A stretch of 8,151 nucleotides of DNA, from NCBI GenBank assembly GCA_003155565.1, contig PMDM01000389.1, positions 5,337-13,487 on the forward strand, written 5' to 3'. How positions within the stretch are numbered: position 1 is the stretch's first letter; every line of letters starts with the position of its first letter. Position numbers and translations under genes: made by a program. The notes under the pieces are model-generated. The model was not told the origin of the DNA. It saw only the letters and a program-made list of their open reading frames with translations, and did not search any database. Positions 1 to 7,315 of the stretch are shown here, piece by piece. The DNA comes from Methylococcaceae bacterium. GTDB taxonomy: Bacteria > Pseudomonadota > Gammaproteobacteria > Methylococcales > Methylomonadaceae.

Positions 1-20
1 TTCCATAACATTTTCCATCA

Positions 21-1688
21 ATGAACACAGTGCAAGCAAATATCAATACTGCCAGAGTAGGGCCAGGGTTTTTGGCTAAAGAACGCATCATCGCCCAGCC
101 CGGTTTCAACCGCTGGTTAGTTCCTCCCGCTGCCTTGGCTATCCATCTATGTATAGGCATGGCTTATGGTTTTTCCGTATTCTGGCTACCGCTTTCAAAG
201 GCCGTAGGCATCAAAGAAGTAATCGAGTGCGGCTCTGAAATAGGTTTTTTGCAGGAACTGACTGTTACTCATTGCGACTGGAAAATTTCGACCTTGGGCT
301 GGATGTACACCTTATTTTTTGTATTCCTTGGCTCATCTGCTGCCTTGTGGGGTGGTTGGCTAGAGCATGTCGGCCCACGTAAAGCGGCTGTCGTTAGTGC
401 CTGTTGCTGGTGTGGCGGCATGTTATTTTCCGCTTTGGGTATTTATTACCATCAATTTTGGATGATGTTGCTAGGTTCTGGGGTGATTGGAGGCATCGGT
501 TTGGGCTTGGGTTATATCTCGCCGGTATCGACCCTGATTAAATGGTTTCCAGACCGACGAGGTATGGCTACGGGCATGGCGATCATGGGTTTTGGCGGCG
601 GTGCCATGATAGGTTCTCCGTTAGCGGCAGAATTAATCAAGTATTTTGCGACTGAAACGGATGTAGGCGTTATGCCCACGCTTATGGTGATGGCAGTGGT
701 TTATTTCGTGTTTATGATGTCTGGTGCGTTGGGTTATCGCATACCAGCGTCTGGTTGGCAACCAGACGATTGGAATCCTCCTGATGCCAGTAAAACCAGT
801 AAAATGATTACCCAAAAACACGTACACGTAAAAAATGTATTCAAGATTAAGCAGTTCTGGTTGTTATGGGGTGTGTTATGTATGAATGTCAGCGCGGGTA
901 TTGGCATCATCGGAATGTCGTCCCCCATGTTACAGGAGGTTTTCGGCGGTCAACTTATCGGTATCGCTAAACTTTATGCAGACTTAAATAAAGATGAATT
1001 AGCCGCGATAGCCGCTGTCGCCGCCGGATTTACGGCTTTGTTGAGCTTATTCAACATAGGTGGGCGATTTTTTTGGGCAAGTTTGTCGGACAGATTGGGT
1101 CGTAAAACTATTTACCTGCTGTTTTTTTTGCTGGGAGGTTTGTTATACCTTAGCATTCCAGAAAGCGCGAATACAGGGAATATCATGTTGTTCGTAGGTG
1201 CTTTCTGCATCATCTTGAGTATGTACGGCGGCGGATTTTCCACTGTCCCTGCTTATCTGGCCGATTTGTTCGGCACTCAGATGGTAGGGGCCATTCACGG
1301 ACGTTTGCTTACGGCCTGGGCAACGGCAGGGATTTTGGGGCCGGTTATCGTGAATTACATGCGGGAATACCAGATCGGCTTGGGTATTCCGCGTGAGCAG
1401 GTCTACAATCAAACCATGATGATTTTGGCTGCAATGTTGATGATTGGGTTAGTTTGCAATTTGCTAATCCGGCCTGTGGCAGATAGGTGGTTTATGACCG
1501 ACAGTGAATTGACAGAAGAAAAACGTCTCGCACATGAAACCATGAATAACAGCGATGCAGGAAATGAAGCCAGCAGTGCAAAACCGACTGGCCTTATCTG
1601 GGTGTTATTGGCATGGTTAGCGGTGTTGCTGCCCTTGGGATGGGGAATTTATAAGACATTGCTCAATGTGAGCAAGTTTTTTTCCTGA
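21..1688 (+). CDS. OFA-family MFS transporter with an extra C-terminal membrane segment
   Basis: Inner-membrane major facilitator carrier, 555 residues. The family resemblance is to the oxalate/formate antiporter (OFA) group, which moves small monocarboxylates or dicarboxylates; the substrate here cannot be read from sequence. Supporting motifs are RWLVPPAALAIHLCIGMAYG (residues 31-50, TM1), the TM2-3 loop GGWLEHVGPRKA (111-122), GLGYISPVSTLIKWFPDRRG (162-181) followed by GMAIMGFGGGAMIG (185-198), and the TM8-9 loop GRFFWASLSDRLGRK (348-362). The TM1-2 loop is enlarged and holds two cysteines (70 and 85). About twelve TM segments are followed by a polar linker (493-522) and a thirteenth hydrophobic segment (about 523-547). 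An in-frame TAA at 6-8 fixes the first ATG at 21, although the 20 bases before it show no clear Shine-Dalgarno. It converges with the pentapeptide gene, 66 bp away. The MFS/OFA family call is strong; the substrate is unknown. Confidence 0.9.
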   Translation: MNTVQANINTARVGPGFLAKERIIAQPGFNRWLVPPAALAIHLCIGMAYGFSVFWLPLSKAVGIKEVIECGSEIGFLQELTVTHCDWKISTLGWMYTLFFVFLGSSAALWGGWLEHVGPRKAAVVSACCWCGGMLFSALGIYYHQFWMMLLGSGVIGGIGLGLGYISPVSTLIKWFPDRRGMATGMAIMGFGGGAMIGSPLAAELIKYFATETDVGVMPTLMVMAVVYFVFMMSGALGYRIPASGWQPDDWNPPDASKTSKMITQKHVHVKNVFKIKQFWLLWGVLCMNVSAGIGIIGMSSPMLQEVFGGQLIGIAKLYADLNKDELAAIAAVAAGFTALLSLFNIGGRFFWASLSDRLGRKTIYLLFFLLGGLLYLSIPESANTGNIMLFVGAFCIILSMYGGGFSTVPAYLADLFGTQMVGAIHGRLLTAWATAGILGPVIVNYMREYQIGLGIPREQVYNQTMMILAAMLMIGLVCNLLIRPVADRWFMTDSELTEEKRLAHETMNNSDAGNEASSAKPTGLIWVLLAWLAVLLPLGWGIYKTLLNVSKFFS

Positions 1689-1754
1689 ATGAGAGGACAC
1701 AACAGTAATGATACTGCCTAACAGTAAAATAGAAATAAGACCATCGGGTTTGAG

Positions 1755-2528
1755 TCAATCGAAAATGGCAGAATCCAGGTTTTTGCTGGTTTCCAAGCCT
1801 TTGAGCAGGGATTTGTCCTTGACGCCTGAAAAACGGGTTTTTGCTAAATTACTTCCCGTTAAATCAGCATCGGTCAAATTGCAGCCCGATAAATCAGCCC
1901 CAGATAAATCGGCGTTGGTAAAATCAGCACCTGAGAGATCGGCACCAAATAAGATGGTATTGCGTAGTACACTACCGGTCAGTTTGGCGTGGCGAAGCAA
2001 AGCCCGATTAAGGTTGGCATCTGTCAAATCTGCACCGGACAAATCGACATTATTCAAGCTAACCCGCATGAGTCCCATGGGCTGATTTTTCATATCCACA
2101 CCCCAATTAGCTTTGCGAAGGTCGGCATGATTAAGGTTAGAGCGATCCAGGTTGGCAATAAATCGACTATGAGAAAGGTTGGCGTTGCTAAGATTTGCGC
2201 CAATCATGCTGACTCCAAAAATGCTGGTATTGGAGAGGTTGGCACCGGATAGGTTGATTTTGGTCATGACCGTTAAGTCTAGGTTCAGCCCGGATAAGTT
2301 ACTTTTGCTTAGGTTTGTCCTGCGTAAATCGGAACCCCATAAATCAGAATGGGTAAAATCGAGTCCAGACAAATCCAGGTCGGTCAGGTTTTTTCGGCGC
2401 AGATCGGCGGGTTGGTTGCTGGTAGCCTTGGCAAGTAGGCTTTCTACGGTAACCCGATCTAGGTCTGCGGCACTGCTGGAAATGCACCACAATAAGGCTA
2501 AGCTACACAAAAAATATTTAATTTTCAT
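1755..2528 (-). CDS. Secreted pentapeptide-repeat protein
   Basis: 257-residue exported protein. Residues 1-20 form a typical Sec signal peptide (MKIKYFLCSLALLW, then ISSSA) with likely cleavage at Ala20/Ala21. Residues about 41-236 are nearly continuous pentapeptide repeats of the A(D/N)LxX type, for example DLSGADLTDANL near 162-173 and GADLSGADFTNADLSGADL near 195-212. They are interrupted once by a non-repeat turn at about 141-155 (WGVDMKNQPMG). Such repeats fold as a right-handed quadrilateral beta helix. Some family members mimic DNA and protect gyrase, but most have no known role, and a periplasmic location makes a gyrase role unlikely here. The C-terminal KDKSLLKGLE stretch resembles the cap seen after many repeat tracts. 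The start ATG (complement of 2526-2528) has a weak AAGG 11 nt upstream. The gene is transcribed divergently from the large receptor gene. Specific function unknown. Confidence 0.88.
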   Translation of the reverse strand: MKIKYFLCSLALLWCISSSAADLDRVTVESLLAKATSNQPADLRRKNLTDLDLSGLDFTHSDLWGSDLRRTNLSKSNLSGLNLDLTVMTKINLSGANLSNTSIFGVSMIGANLSNANLSHSRFIANLDRSNLNHADLRKANWGVDMKNQPMGLMRVSLNNVDLSGADLTDANLNRALLRHAKLTGSVLRNTILFGADLSGADFTNADLSGADLSGCNLTDADLTGSNLAKTRFSGVKDKSLLKGLETSKNLDSAIFD

Positions 2529-2656
2529 AAATGAATGTACCTTGTATGATTAAGCAGCTAATTACATCGTAGTCTGAGGCATCTGTACTCTTTGGGTCGA
2601 TAAAATAGACCAGCCAGGCATTTGCCATTTCTATAAAATCAATCGCTGAGTTGTTT

Positions 2657-2698
2657 TTATCGCCGGCCTAGTGGCAATTGTCCAATTAGGGGCGATAA
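2657..2698. promoter_or_regulatory. Imperfect hairpin in the divergent intergenic region
   Basis: TTATCGCC at 2657-2664 is the exact reverse complement of GGCGATAA at 2691-2698. Inside these arms CCTA (2667-2670) can also pair with TAGG (2687-2690). The dyad lies between the divergent starts of the pentapeptide gene (2528) and the receptor gene (2752), so it is better placed to be an operator or 5'-leader structure than a terminator. No regulator family can be named from it. Confidence 0.35.
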
Positions 2699-2704
2699 TT
2701 CATA

Positions 2705-2734
2705 TTAACAGACGGGATAGCATAATTGTATCCT
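2705..2734 (+). promoter_or_regulatory. Candidate sigma-70-type promoter for the receptor gene
   Basis: TTAACA at 2705-2710 (5 of 6 to TTGACA) is followed after 18 bp by TATCCT at 2729-2734 (4 of 6 to TATAAT). Transcription would begin near 2741, leaving only about 10 nt before the ATG at 2752. That would be tight for that start and would suit the internal ATG at 2818 better. This is a consensus match by eye only. Confidence 0.25.
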
Positions 2735-2751
2735 AATAAAATGGGACGTGT

Positions 2752-5700
2752 ATGGGAACATTATCGAGTGGACAGCCAATAAATAAGCGAGGTTCTTTTC
2801 TCAATAACTGGTTTACAATGCCCCTGCCGCTCAGTTTTAAGATAACTTATTTTCCGCAGCCCTTCGTTACAGTAATGTCCTATCTGATTGTATTCCTAGC
2901 AGTGGTTCTTTCCCAGACGGCGGTTCATGCAAATGAATTCCACGAAGCTATTGCTGTGCAGAATCATTCGCCTGATACGGTTTTGCAACTGACGCCGGAT
3001 GAACACAAATGGTTAGCCAAGCATAAAATACTTCGCATTGCTTATGATGGTGGTTTGCCACCTTATAGTTTTGTTAATGACCTGGGCAAAATCGACGGTA
3101 TTGCAGTTGAAATAATGGCGATTCTGAGCGAACGGCTAGGTGTCAATTTTACGGTCTATCCCGATTCCAATTGGAGCAGCTTGTACAAAGCAGCTGCCAA
3201 ACGTAAAGCTGATATGGTTGCCACGATGGTTAACCGGGCTGACCGGGCTGAGTGGTTCAGTTTTACTAGGCCATACCTGACCAAGTCCCTGGTCATAGTG
3301 ACCAAACAAGACAGTACAGCAATCAATAATCGTAATGATCTTGCCGATAAAAAAATCGCAGTGGTTATGGGTTACCAATATGGAGAACAAATCACTGACG
3401 AATTCCCCACTGCCAAACGGGTTAAAGTCAACACCATGTTGGATAGCCTGAAAGCAGTTGATAAGGGGCAGGTCGATGCTGCCATCATCTTTTTGGGTAC
3501 GGCGAATTATCTGCAAGCCAAGCATCAATTAAATAATCTGAGAATCGCCGCTTTTTATGATCGTAACAGTGCTAATGAAAGTATTGCGGTACGTAAGGAT
3601 TGGCCGGTTTTGGTTGGGATTTTGCAAAAAGGCCTGGATTCCCTGACCGAAGACGAGGTTCAGAAAGTTTTTGCCAAGTGGGTCGTCGGGGGCGGGATAC
3701 CTTCAACTGATGAAGTCACACAACAACCGAAAGCACCAGTCGGGCCAGTTTCTATTCCTGCCCCCAATCCACCTGTTGTTGAGATTGAGCAAGAACCCGC
3801 TACTTTTAGCATTCCAAAAGCCATGGTTGAGCCTACGGCAGAGACCCTGGAAATTGGTAAAATGGTCATTATTTTCCTGCTAGTCTTGGCGCTTTTTGTA
3901 ATATGGTGGTTCTTCATTCGAAAACAAAAAATGCTGCGGCTGAAGGTGAAGAATGAAATGACGGCTTCGGCCAGAAATTTGCAGTCAACGCATAATGATG
4001 CCATGCATTTAACGATAGAGCCGCCCATTGAAATAGGTATCGAAGATCTCAAGTCACAATCACAAGAGTTGCCAGAGTATCCCGCCAACGAATACATTTA
4101 CTACCAACACGATAGTGAGGGGAAATTCAGTTATGTCAGCCCATCTGTCACTAGCTTGCTGGGCTATTCCGAAACCGATTTTATGGCGAATTACCGGCAT
4201 TATTTGACTGATAATCCCGTCAATCGCCGTATAGATGATTACATTGATGCTTGCATTCAAGGTCAGCCCAACGAACCTTATGAGATAGAAATTTATGATG
4301 CAGAGCAGGGTATACACTGGTTGGAAGTCATGGATACGCCCGTGTATGATGGGCAAGGGCATTGCATCGGCGTTGATGGTGTCATGCACGATATTACCGC
4401 GCAAAGGCATTATGAAAAGCAGACGAACAAGCTATCGGATCAGGAAACACCCGCTGAATCCAGCCATCCGCAAACATTGCATGAACAATTACAACAAGCT
4501 ATACAACTCGCAGATCAAAGCGATAGTTCTTTCGCACTGATATACCTGTCATTGGATCGCTTAAGATTTTTCGATGGTAGTCCAGTTAACCAGCCTGAAG
4601 ATGAGGTACTCATAGAATCAACCAAGCGGCTACGTGCGACTTTGCGCGATACCGATGCTGTAGTTCAGTTGGGCGTTGAACAATTCGCCCTGATACTGCC
4701 TGAAACGGGAGCTGATGCGCTTGGATTGATTGTAGAAAAAATCAGAAAAATTCTACAAGTTCCGTACCTTGTGGGTGTGCAGACAATTGTCCTTGATGCG
4801 AATATGGGCATTGCACTTTACCCTGGCGATTTCAATTTCAGTGATCCTGATGCATTAATCAGCGCAGCCCAAGTTTTATCGTCTTCTGGTGAACCTCAGC
4901 CAGCAAAGCCTATCCTCCCGCCTAGCGACGATAGCTTACGGGAAGAGGATGAGGATAGTCTACAACTTCAGCATGATCTGGTCATCGCACTTGATGAATG
5001 TAAGCTGTCGTTAAGGTCTTCGAACTCGCACAACATCAATGCCTTGCATCGACACAGCCAATTTTCGGTTTACTATCAAAGCAGACATAATCTGGAGGAT
5101 TATAGTATCACTGGCTTTGAGGCTTTGATTAGATGGCGACATCCTGAATTAGGCCTGTTATTGCCGAAAGATTTTGTAGACTTGGTAACAGATATTGGCT
5201 TGCTTGATGTCATGACTTATTGGATTATCCAACAGGTCAGTTTCCAGGCGATGGCTTGGGAAAAACGAGGCATTCGTCCAAAGCTAATGGCTATTAACCT
5301 TGGCGATCTGGCGATCAAGCAAGCCGTCGAGGTTAGCAAAATTATTGCCATTATTAATGAAACAGGCGCGAAGCCGGAGTGGCTAGAGTTTTCGATACCA
5401 GAAAGTGAGATCGCTAAAAATCCAGATTTGGTTATTCCAATCATTGAGCAATTAGTGGCTGCGGGTCTGGTGGTGGCTATAGATGATTTTGGCTCGGACA
5501 GTTCCGTATTAGCCTTAATAAAGACTATACCTGCACAAATTATAGAGATTGATCCTGCTTTCATCCGCACCCTTCCGAATAATACTGCGGATGCTGAAAT
5601 TATTACTTTCAGTATTGGCATGTTACATGATCTAGGTAAAACGGTAATTGCCAAGGAAGTCGAAACTGAACAACAATTGGAATTTCTTCAAGCAAGCGGA

Positions 5701-5808
5701 TGTGATTTGATTCAAGGTCATTTGTTAAGCAGGCCTTTGCCGGCAAAGGAAGCTAAGGAGCTGCTGGAGAATTTACCTGACTTTGCCTGGTATTTACGGC
5801 AAAAGTGA
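2752..5808 (+). CDS. Membrane receptor: periplasmic solute-binding domain, PAS, degenerate GGDEF, degenerate EAL
   Basis: 1018-residue signalling protein. Domains in order: signal anchor (about 41-60, ending TAVHA); a periplasmic SBP_bac_3/Venus-flytrap domain (79-312; opens LTPDEHKWLAKHK as in BvgS-type sensors, with R165 in RADRAEWFSFTRPY); a Pro-rich linker (about 323-350); TM2 (371-389); PAS (about 445-550); a GGDEF-like domain (about 575-710); an EAL-like domain (about 737-1003). The diguanylate cyclase signature is GVEQF (641-645) instead of GGDEF, and the LDLD metal motif is LSLD (599-602), so cyclase activity is very unlikely. EAL (790-792), N849, E884, D911-D912 and Q988 are kept. 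However, the Lys of LKID is Glu932 (IEID), the first Glu of AEGVE is Lys968 (AKEVE), and loop 6 DFGTGYSS reads DFGSDSSV. I infer a ligand-responsive receptor whose output domains bind nucleotide or protein rather than catalyse. The start at 2752 has a weak GGGA; ATGs at 2818 and 2875 are alternatives. Confidence 0.9.
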   Translation: MGTLSSGQPINKRGSFLNNWFTMPLPLSFKITYFPQPFVTVMSYLIVFLAVVLSQTAVHANEFHEAIAVQNHSPDTVLQLTPDEHKWLAKHKILRIAYDGGLPPYSFVNDLGKIDGIAVEIMAILSERLGVNFTVYPDSNWSSLYKAAAKRKADMVATMVNRADRAEWFSFTRPYLTKSLVIVTKQDSTAINNRNDLADKKIAVVMGYQYGEQITDEFPTAKRVKVNTMLDSLKAVDKGQVDAAIIFLGTANYLQAKHQLNNLRIAAFYDRNSANESIAVRKDWPVLVGILQKGLDSLTEDEVQKVFAKWVVGGGIPSTDEVTQQPKAPVGPVSIPAPNPPVVEIEQEPATFSIPKAMVEPTAETLEIGKMVIIFLLVLALFVIWWFFIRKQKMLRLKVKNEMTASARNLQSTHNDAMHLTIEPPIEIGIEDLKSQSQELPEYPANEYIYYQHDSEGKFSYVSPSVTSLLGYSETDFMANYRHYLTDNPVNRRIDDYIDACIQGQPNEPYEIEIYDAEQGIHWLEVMDTPVYDGQGHCIGVDGVMHDITAQRHYEKQTNKLSDQETPAESSHPQTLHEQLQQAIQLADQSDSSFALIYLSLDRLRFFDGSPVNQPEDEVLIESTKRLRATLRDTDAVVQLGVEQFALILPETGADALGLIVEKIRKILQVPYLVGVQTIVLDANMGIALYPGDFNFSDPDALISAAQVLSSSGEPQPAKPILPPSDDSLREEDEDSLQLQHDLVIALDECKLSLRSSNSHNINALHRHSQFSVYYQSRHNLEDYSITGFEALIRWRHPELGLLLPKDFVDLVTDIGLLDVMTYWIIQQVSFQAMAWEKRGIRPKLMAINLGDLAIKQAVEVSKIIAIINETGAKPEWLEFSIPESEIAKNPDLVIPIIEQLVAAGLVVAIDDFGSDSSVLALIKTIPAQIIEIDPAFIRTLPNNTADAEIITFSIGMLHDLGKTVIAKEVETEQQLEFLQASGCDLIQGHLLSRPLPAKEAKELLENLPDFAWYLRQK

Positions 5809-5892
5809 TTGGTTTTGGTAAAAATCTGCAATAAATCAGATAATTGTGAATAAGGTGCATTAACCTGATTGTTGCGCCTACGGTAGTGCAAA

Positions 5893-6040
5893 GCTAAGGA
5901 AACTCCGAATAAGTCCCTCGACAGGCTTCCTTCGACAGGCTCACCACGAACGGAATCAATCCATTACCGTTCGTCCTGAGCTTGTCGAAGGAAGCCTGTC
6001 GAACCATGAATGGATTCAACTTATTCAGAGTTTCCCTAAC
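5893..6040. repeat. Nested palindromic repeat block A with two head-to-head core copies
   Basis: Outer arms 5898-5914 (GGAAACTCCGAATAAGT) and 6019-6035 (ACTTATTCAGAGTTTCC) match at 16 of 17 positions as an inverted repeat, and extend to 5893 and 6040 with two more mismatches. Inside, 5919-5953 and 5967-6001 are inverted copies with 32 of 35 matches. Each inner arm contains one 25-bp core (left core 5929-5953 reversed, right core 5967-5991) of the type CCGTTCG, two variable bases, CTGAGC, variable, GTCGAAGG. The right core is also bracketed by ATCCATT (5959-5965) and AATGGAT (6009-6015). Such TTCGACAGGCTCAG-like palindromes are widespread intergenic repeats in Proteobacteria. No transposase is encoded here. 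Confidence 0.85.
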
Positions 6041-6077
6041 TGATATTTTTTGCAAAATCCTTCATGATTTATTTGGA

Positions 6078-7094
6078 ATGATGACAACGCTATTAAAAAA
6101 GTCGCCCCTCCTGTTGTTCTGCGTCCTCACTGCTTGTATGCCCATGATTCACCAGCCGGGTTTAAAAAATAACACGCCATACCTCACAGATAATCTTTAT
6201 AGCACCGAGGACGGCGCTAGCCTACCGCTACGTCAGTGGCTACCAAAAACAAGGACTAAGGCAGTGCTGATAGCGTTGCACGGGTTTAACGACTACAGTA
6301 ATTTCTTCGATAGCCCCGGCGCTTATTTCAGTGGTCAAGGTATTGCCTGTTTTGCATACGATCAGCGCGGTTTCGGGGCGGCACCGAAACGTGGTTCATG
6401 GGCTGGAATTCAGGCGTATACCGATGATTTGCGGGGATTAATCCGTTTAATCAAGCAGCGTTACCCCCGTCAGCCACTTTATTTGCTTGGCGAAAGCATG
6501 GGTGGAGCCGTCATTATTACGGCGATGGGTCAAGTGAGTATGCCGGAAGTCGATGGGGCCATCCTGGTTGCACCTGCGTTGTGGGCGCGGCAAACTATGC
6601 CTTGGTATCAAACCAGCTTATTATGGACTTTAGCCCATACTTTCCCTTGGTTAACATTAACCGGCGATGGTGTGGGCGTGAGAGCGTCCGATAATATCAA
6701 GATGCTTAGGGCATTGGGTAGAGATCCTATGGTCATCAAGAAAACCAGGGTAGAGACTATCTACGGGCTGACAAACTTGATGGATGCGGCGTTTAACAGC
6801 GCTAATCAGCTAGGTGGCAATACCTTGATTCTCTATGGTGAGAAGGATGAGATTATTCCCAAAAAACCGACCTATGATTTTTTGCAACGTTTTCTCAGTA
6901 GTGAGAAAGAGAGAAAAACTGTCGCATTTTATCAACAAGGCTACCACATGTTATTGCGCGACCTACACGCGCGCATTCCCTGGGAAGATATACTGGCCTG
7001 GATCAACCTGGACTCAAATAAACTGCCTTCTGGTGCAGATCGTAGGGCAAGGGAGGTGCTGAAAGCTGTGAAAGTATTATCTAAATCAGGCTGA
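6078..7094 (+). CDS. Alpha/beta-hydrolase lipoprotein, monoacylglycerol lipase/lysophospholipase type
   Basis: 338-residue serine hydrolase, probably anchored to the periplasmic side of a membrane. The N-terminus MMTTLLKKSPLLLFCVLTAC is a lipoprotein signal peptide with lipobox LTAC, so Cys20 should be lipidated. Catalytic features, numbered from 6078: oxyanion-loop LHGFNDY (67-73), DQRGFG (95-100), nucleophile elbow GESMGG with Ser140, Asp257 in YGEKDEIIP, and His290 in GYHMLL. This is the Hydrolase_4 layout of monoacylglycerol lipases and lysophospholipases (PldB-like); the exact ester substrate is not determinable. An upstream in-frame TTG at 5982 would extend the protein by 32 residues, but that extension is encoded inside repeat block A and would bury the signal peptide, so I choose ATG 6078 (ATG 6081 is equally possible). 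The Shine-Dalgarno is weak. It lies 269 bp after the receptor gene, so is probably transcribed separately. Confidence 0.87.
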   Translation: MMTTLLKKSPLLLFCVLTACMPMIHQPGLKNNTPYLTDNLYSTEDGASLPLRQWLPKTRTKAVLIALHGFNDYSNFFDSPGAYFSGQGIACFAYDQRGFGAAPKRGSWAGIQAYTDDLRGLIRLIKQRYPRQPLYLLGESMGGAVIITAMGQVSMPEVDGAILVAPALWARQTMPWYQTSLLWTLAHTFPWLTLTGDGVGVRASDNIKMLRALGRDPMVIKKTRVETIYGLTNLMDAAFNSANQLGGNTLILYGEKDEIIPKKPTYDFLQRFLSSEKERKTVAFYQQGYHMLLRDLHARIPWEDILAWINLDSNKLPSGADRRAREVLKAVKVLSKSG

Positions 7095-7103
7095 AAAGTA
7101 TTT

Positions 7104-7171
7104 ACCACAGAGAACACGAAGGAAATAATCCGATTAATTCAAATTATTCAAAACTTCGTGTCCTTCGTGGT
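7104..7171. repeat. Imperfect hairpin repeat (ACCACAGAGAACACGAAG type)
   Basis: Left arm 7104-7121 (ACCACAGAGAACACGAAG) pairs imperfectly, about 14 of 18, with right arm 7154-7171 (CTTCGTGTCCTTCGTGGT). Inside, AATAAT and ATTATT can extend the stem. Sequences of the form 'accacgaaggacacgaag' are common dispersed repeats in several proteobacterial genomes. It begins 10 bp after the hydrolase stop codon and could act as a 3'-end stabiliser, but there is no T-tract directly after it. Confidence 0.7.
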
Positions 7172-7172
7172 T

Positions 7173-7208
7173 ATACCATTCCCAATGAGAATTTATTGGG
7201 AATGGTAT
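7173..7208. repeat. Perfect 14-bp palindrome with 8-bp loop
   Basis: ATACCATTCCCAAT at 7173-7186 is the exact reverse complement of ATTGGGAATGGTAT at 7195-7208, with loop GAGAATTT. It directly abuts the preceding hairpin repeat. It is followed by ATTATTCCTTCG (7207-7218), which is close to the reverse complement of CGAAGGAAATAAT (7117-7129), so the two hairpins may be parts of one nested unit. No T-run follows, so a classic intrinsic terminator is not supported. Confidence 0.75.
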
Positions 7209-7243
7209 TATTCCTTCGGTTTATCCTAGAAAAATCAGTTGGT

Positions 7244-7298
7244 CCTTCCAAATCCCGTTCGCCCTGAGCCTGTCGAAGGGTGATCGGGATTTGGAAGG
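7244..7298. repeat. Core repeat copy B1 inside a perfect 14-bp inverted repeat
   Basis: CCTTCCAAATCCCG (7244-7257) is the exact reverse complement of CGGGATTTGGAAGG (7285-7298). The core copy occupies 7255-7279 (CCGTTCGCCCTGAGC then CTGTCGAAGG) and differs from the right core of block A at two positions. The arms share no sequence with the arms of the other copies. Confidence 0.85.
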
Positions 7299-7315
7299 CT
7301 CACCCAATGGGTAGT

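Noticed and set aside
1703..1716. Short hairpin CAGTA-ATGA-TACTG between the carrier and pentapeptide genes, considered as a terminator
   Set aside because: Only a 5-bp stem and no T-tract on either strand; it could occur by chance.
1708..2553. Open frames on the plus strand over the pentapeptide gene (1708-2085, 1989-2252, 2179-2553) with repetitive KSAPDKSA-like translations
   Set aside because: They are the antisense reading of the 15-bp periodic repeat; the minus-strand frame has the signal peptide and the recognised pentapeptide pattern, while the plus-strand products resemble no family.
3136..5654. Several minus-strand open frames of 116-145 codons inside the receptor gene
   Set aside because: The overlapping plus-strand frame encodes recognisable domains throughout; the antisense translations show no motifs and no start signals.
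5824..5841. ATCTG/CAGAT hairpin just after the receptor stop codon, considered as a terminator
   Set aside because: 5-bp AT-rich stem without a T-run.
6835..7062. 75-codon open frame inside the hydrolase gene
   Set aside because: It is an out-of-frame shadow over the segment encoding the catalytic Asp and His of the hydrolase.
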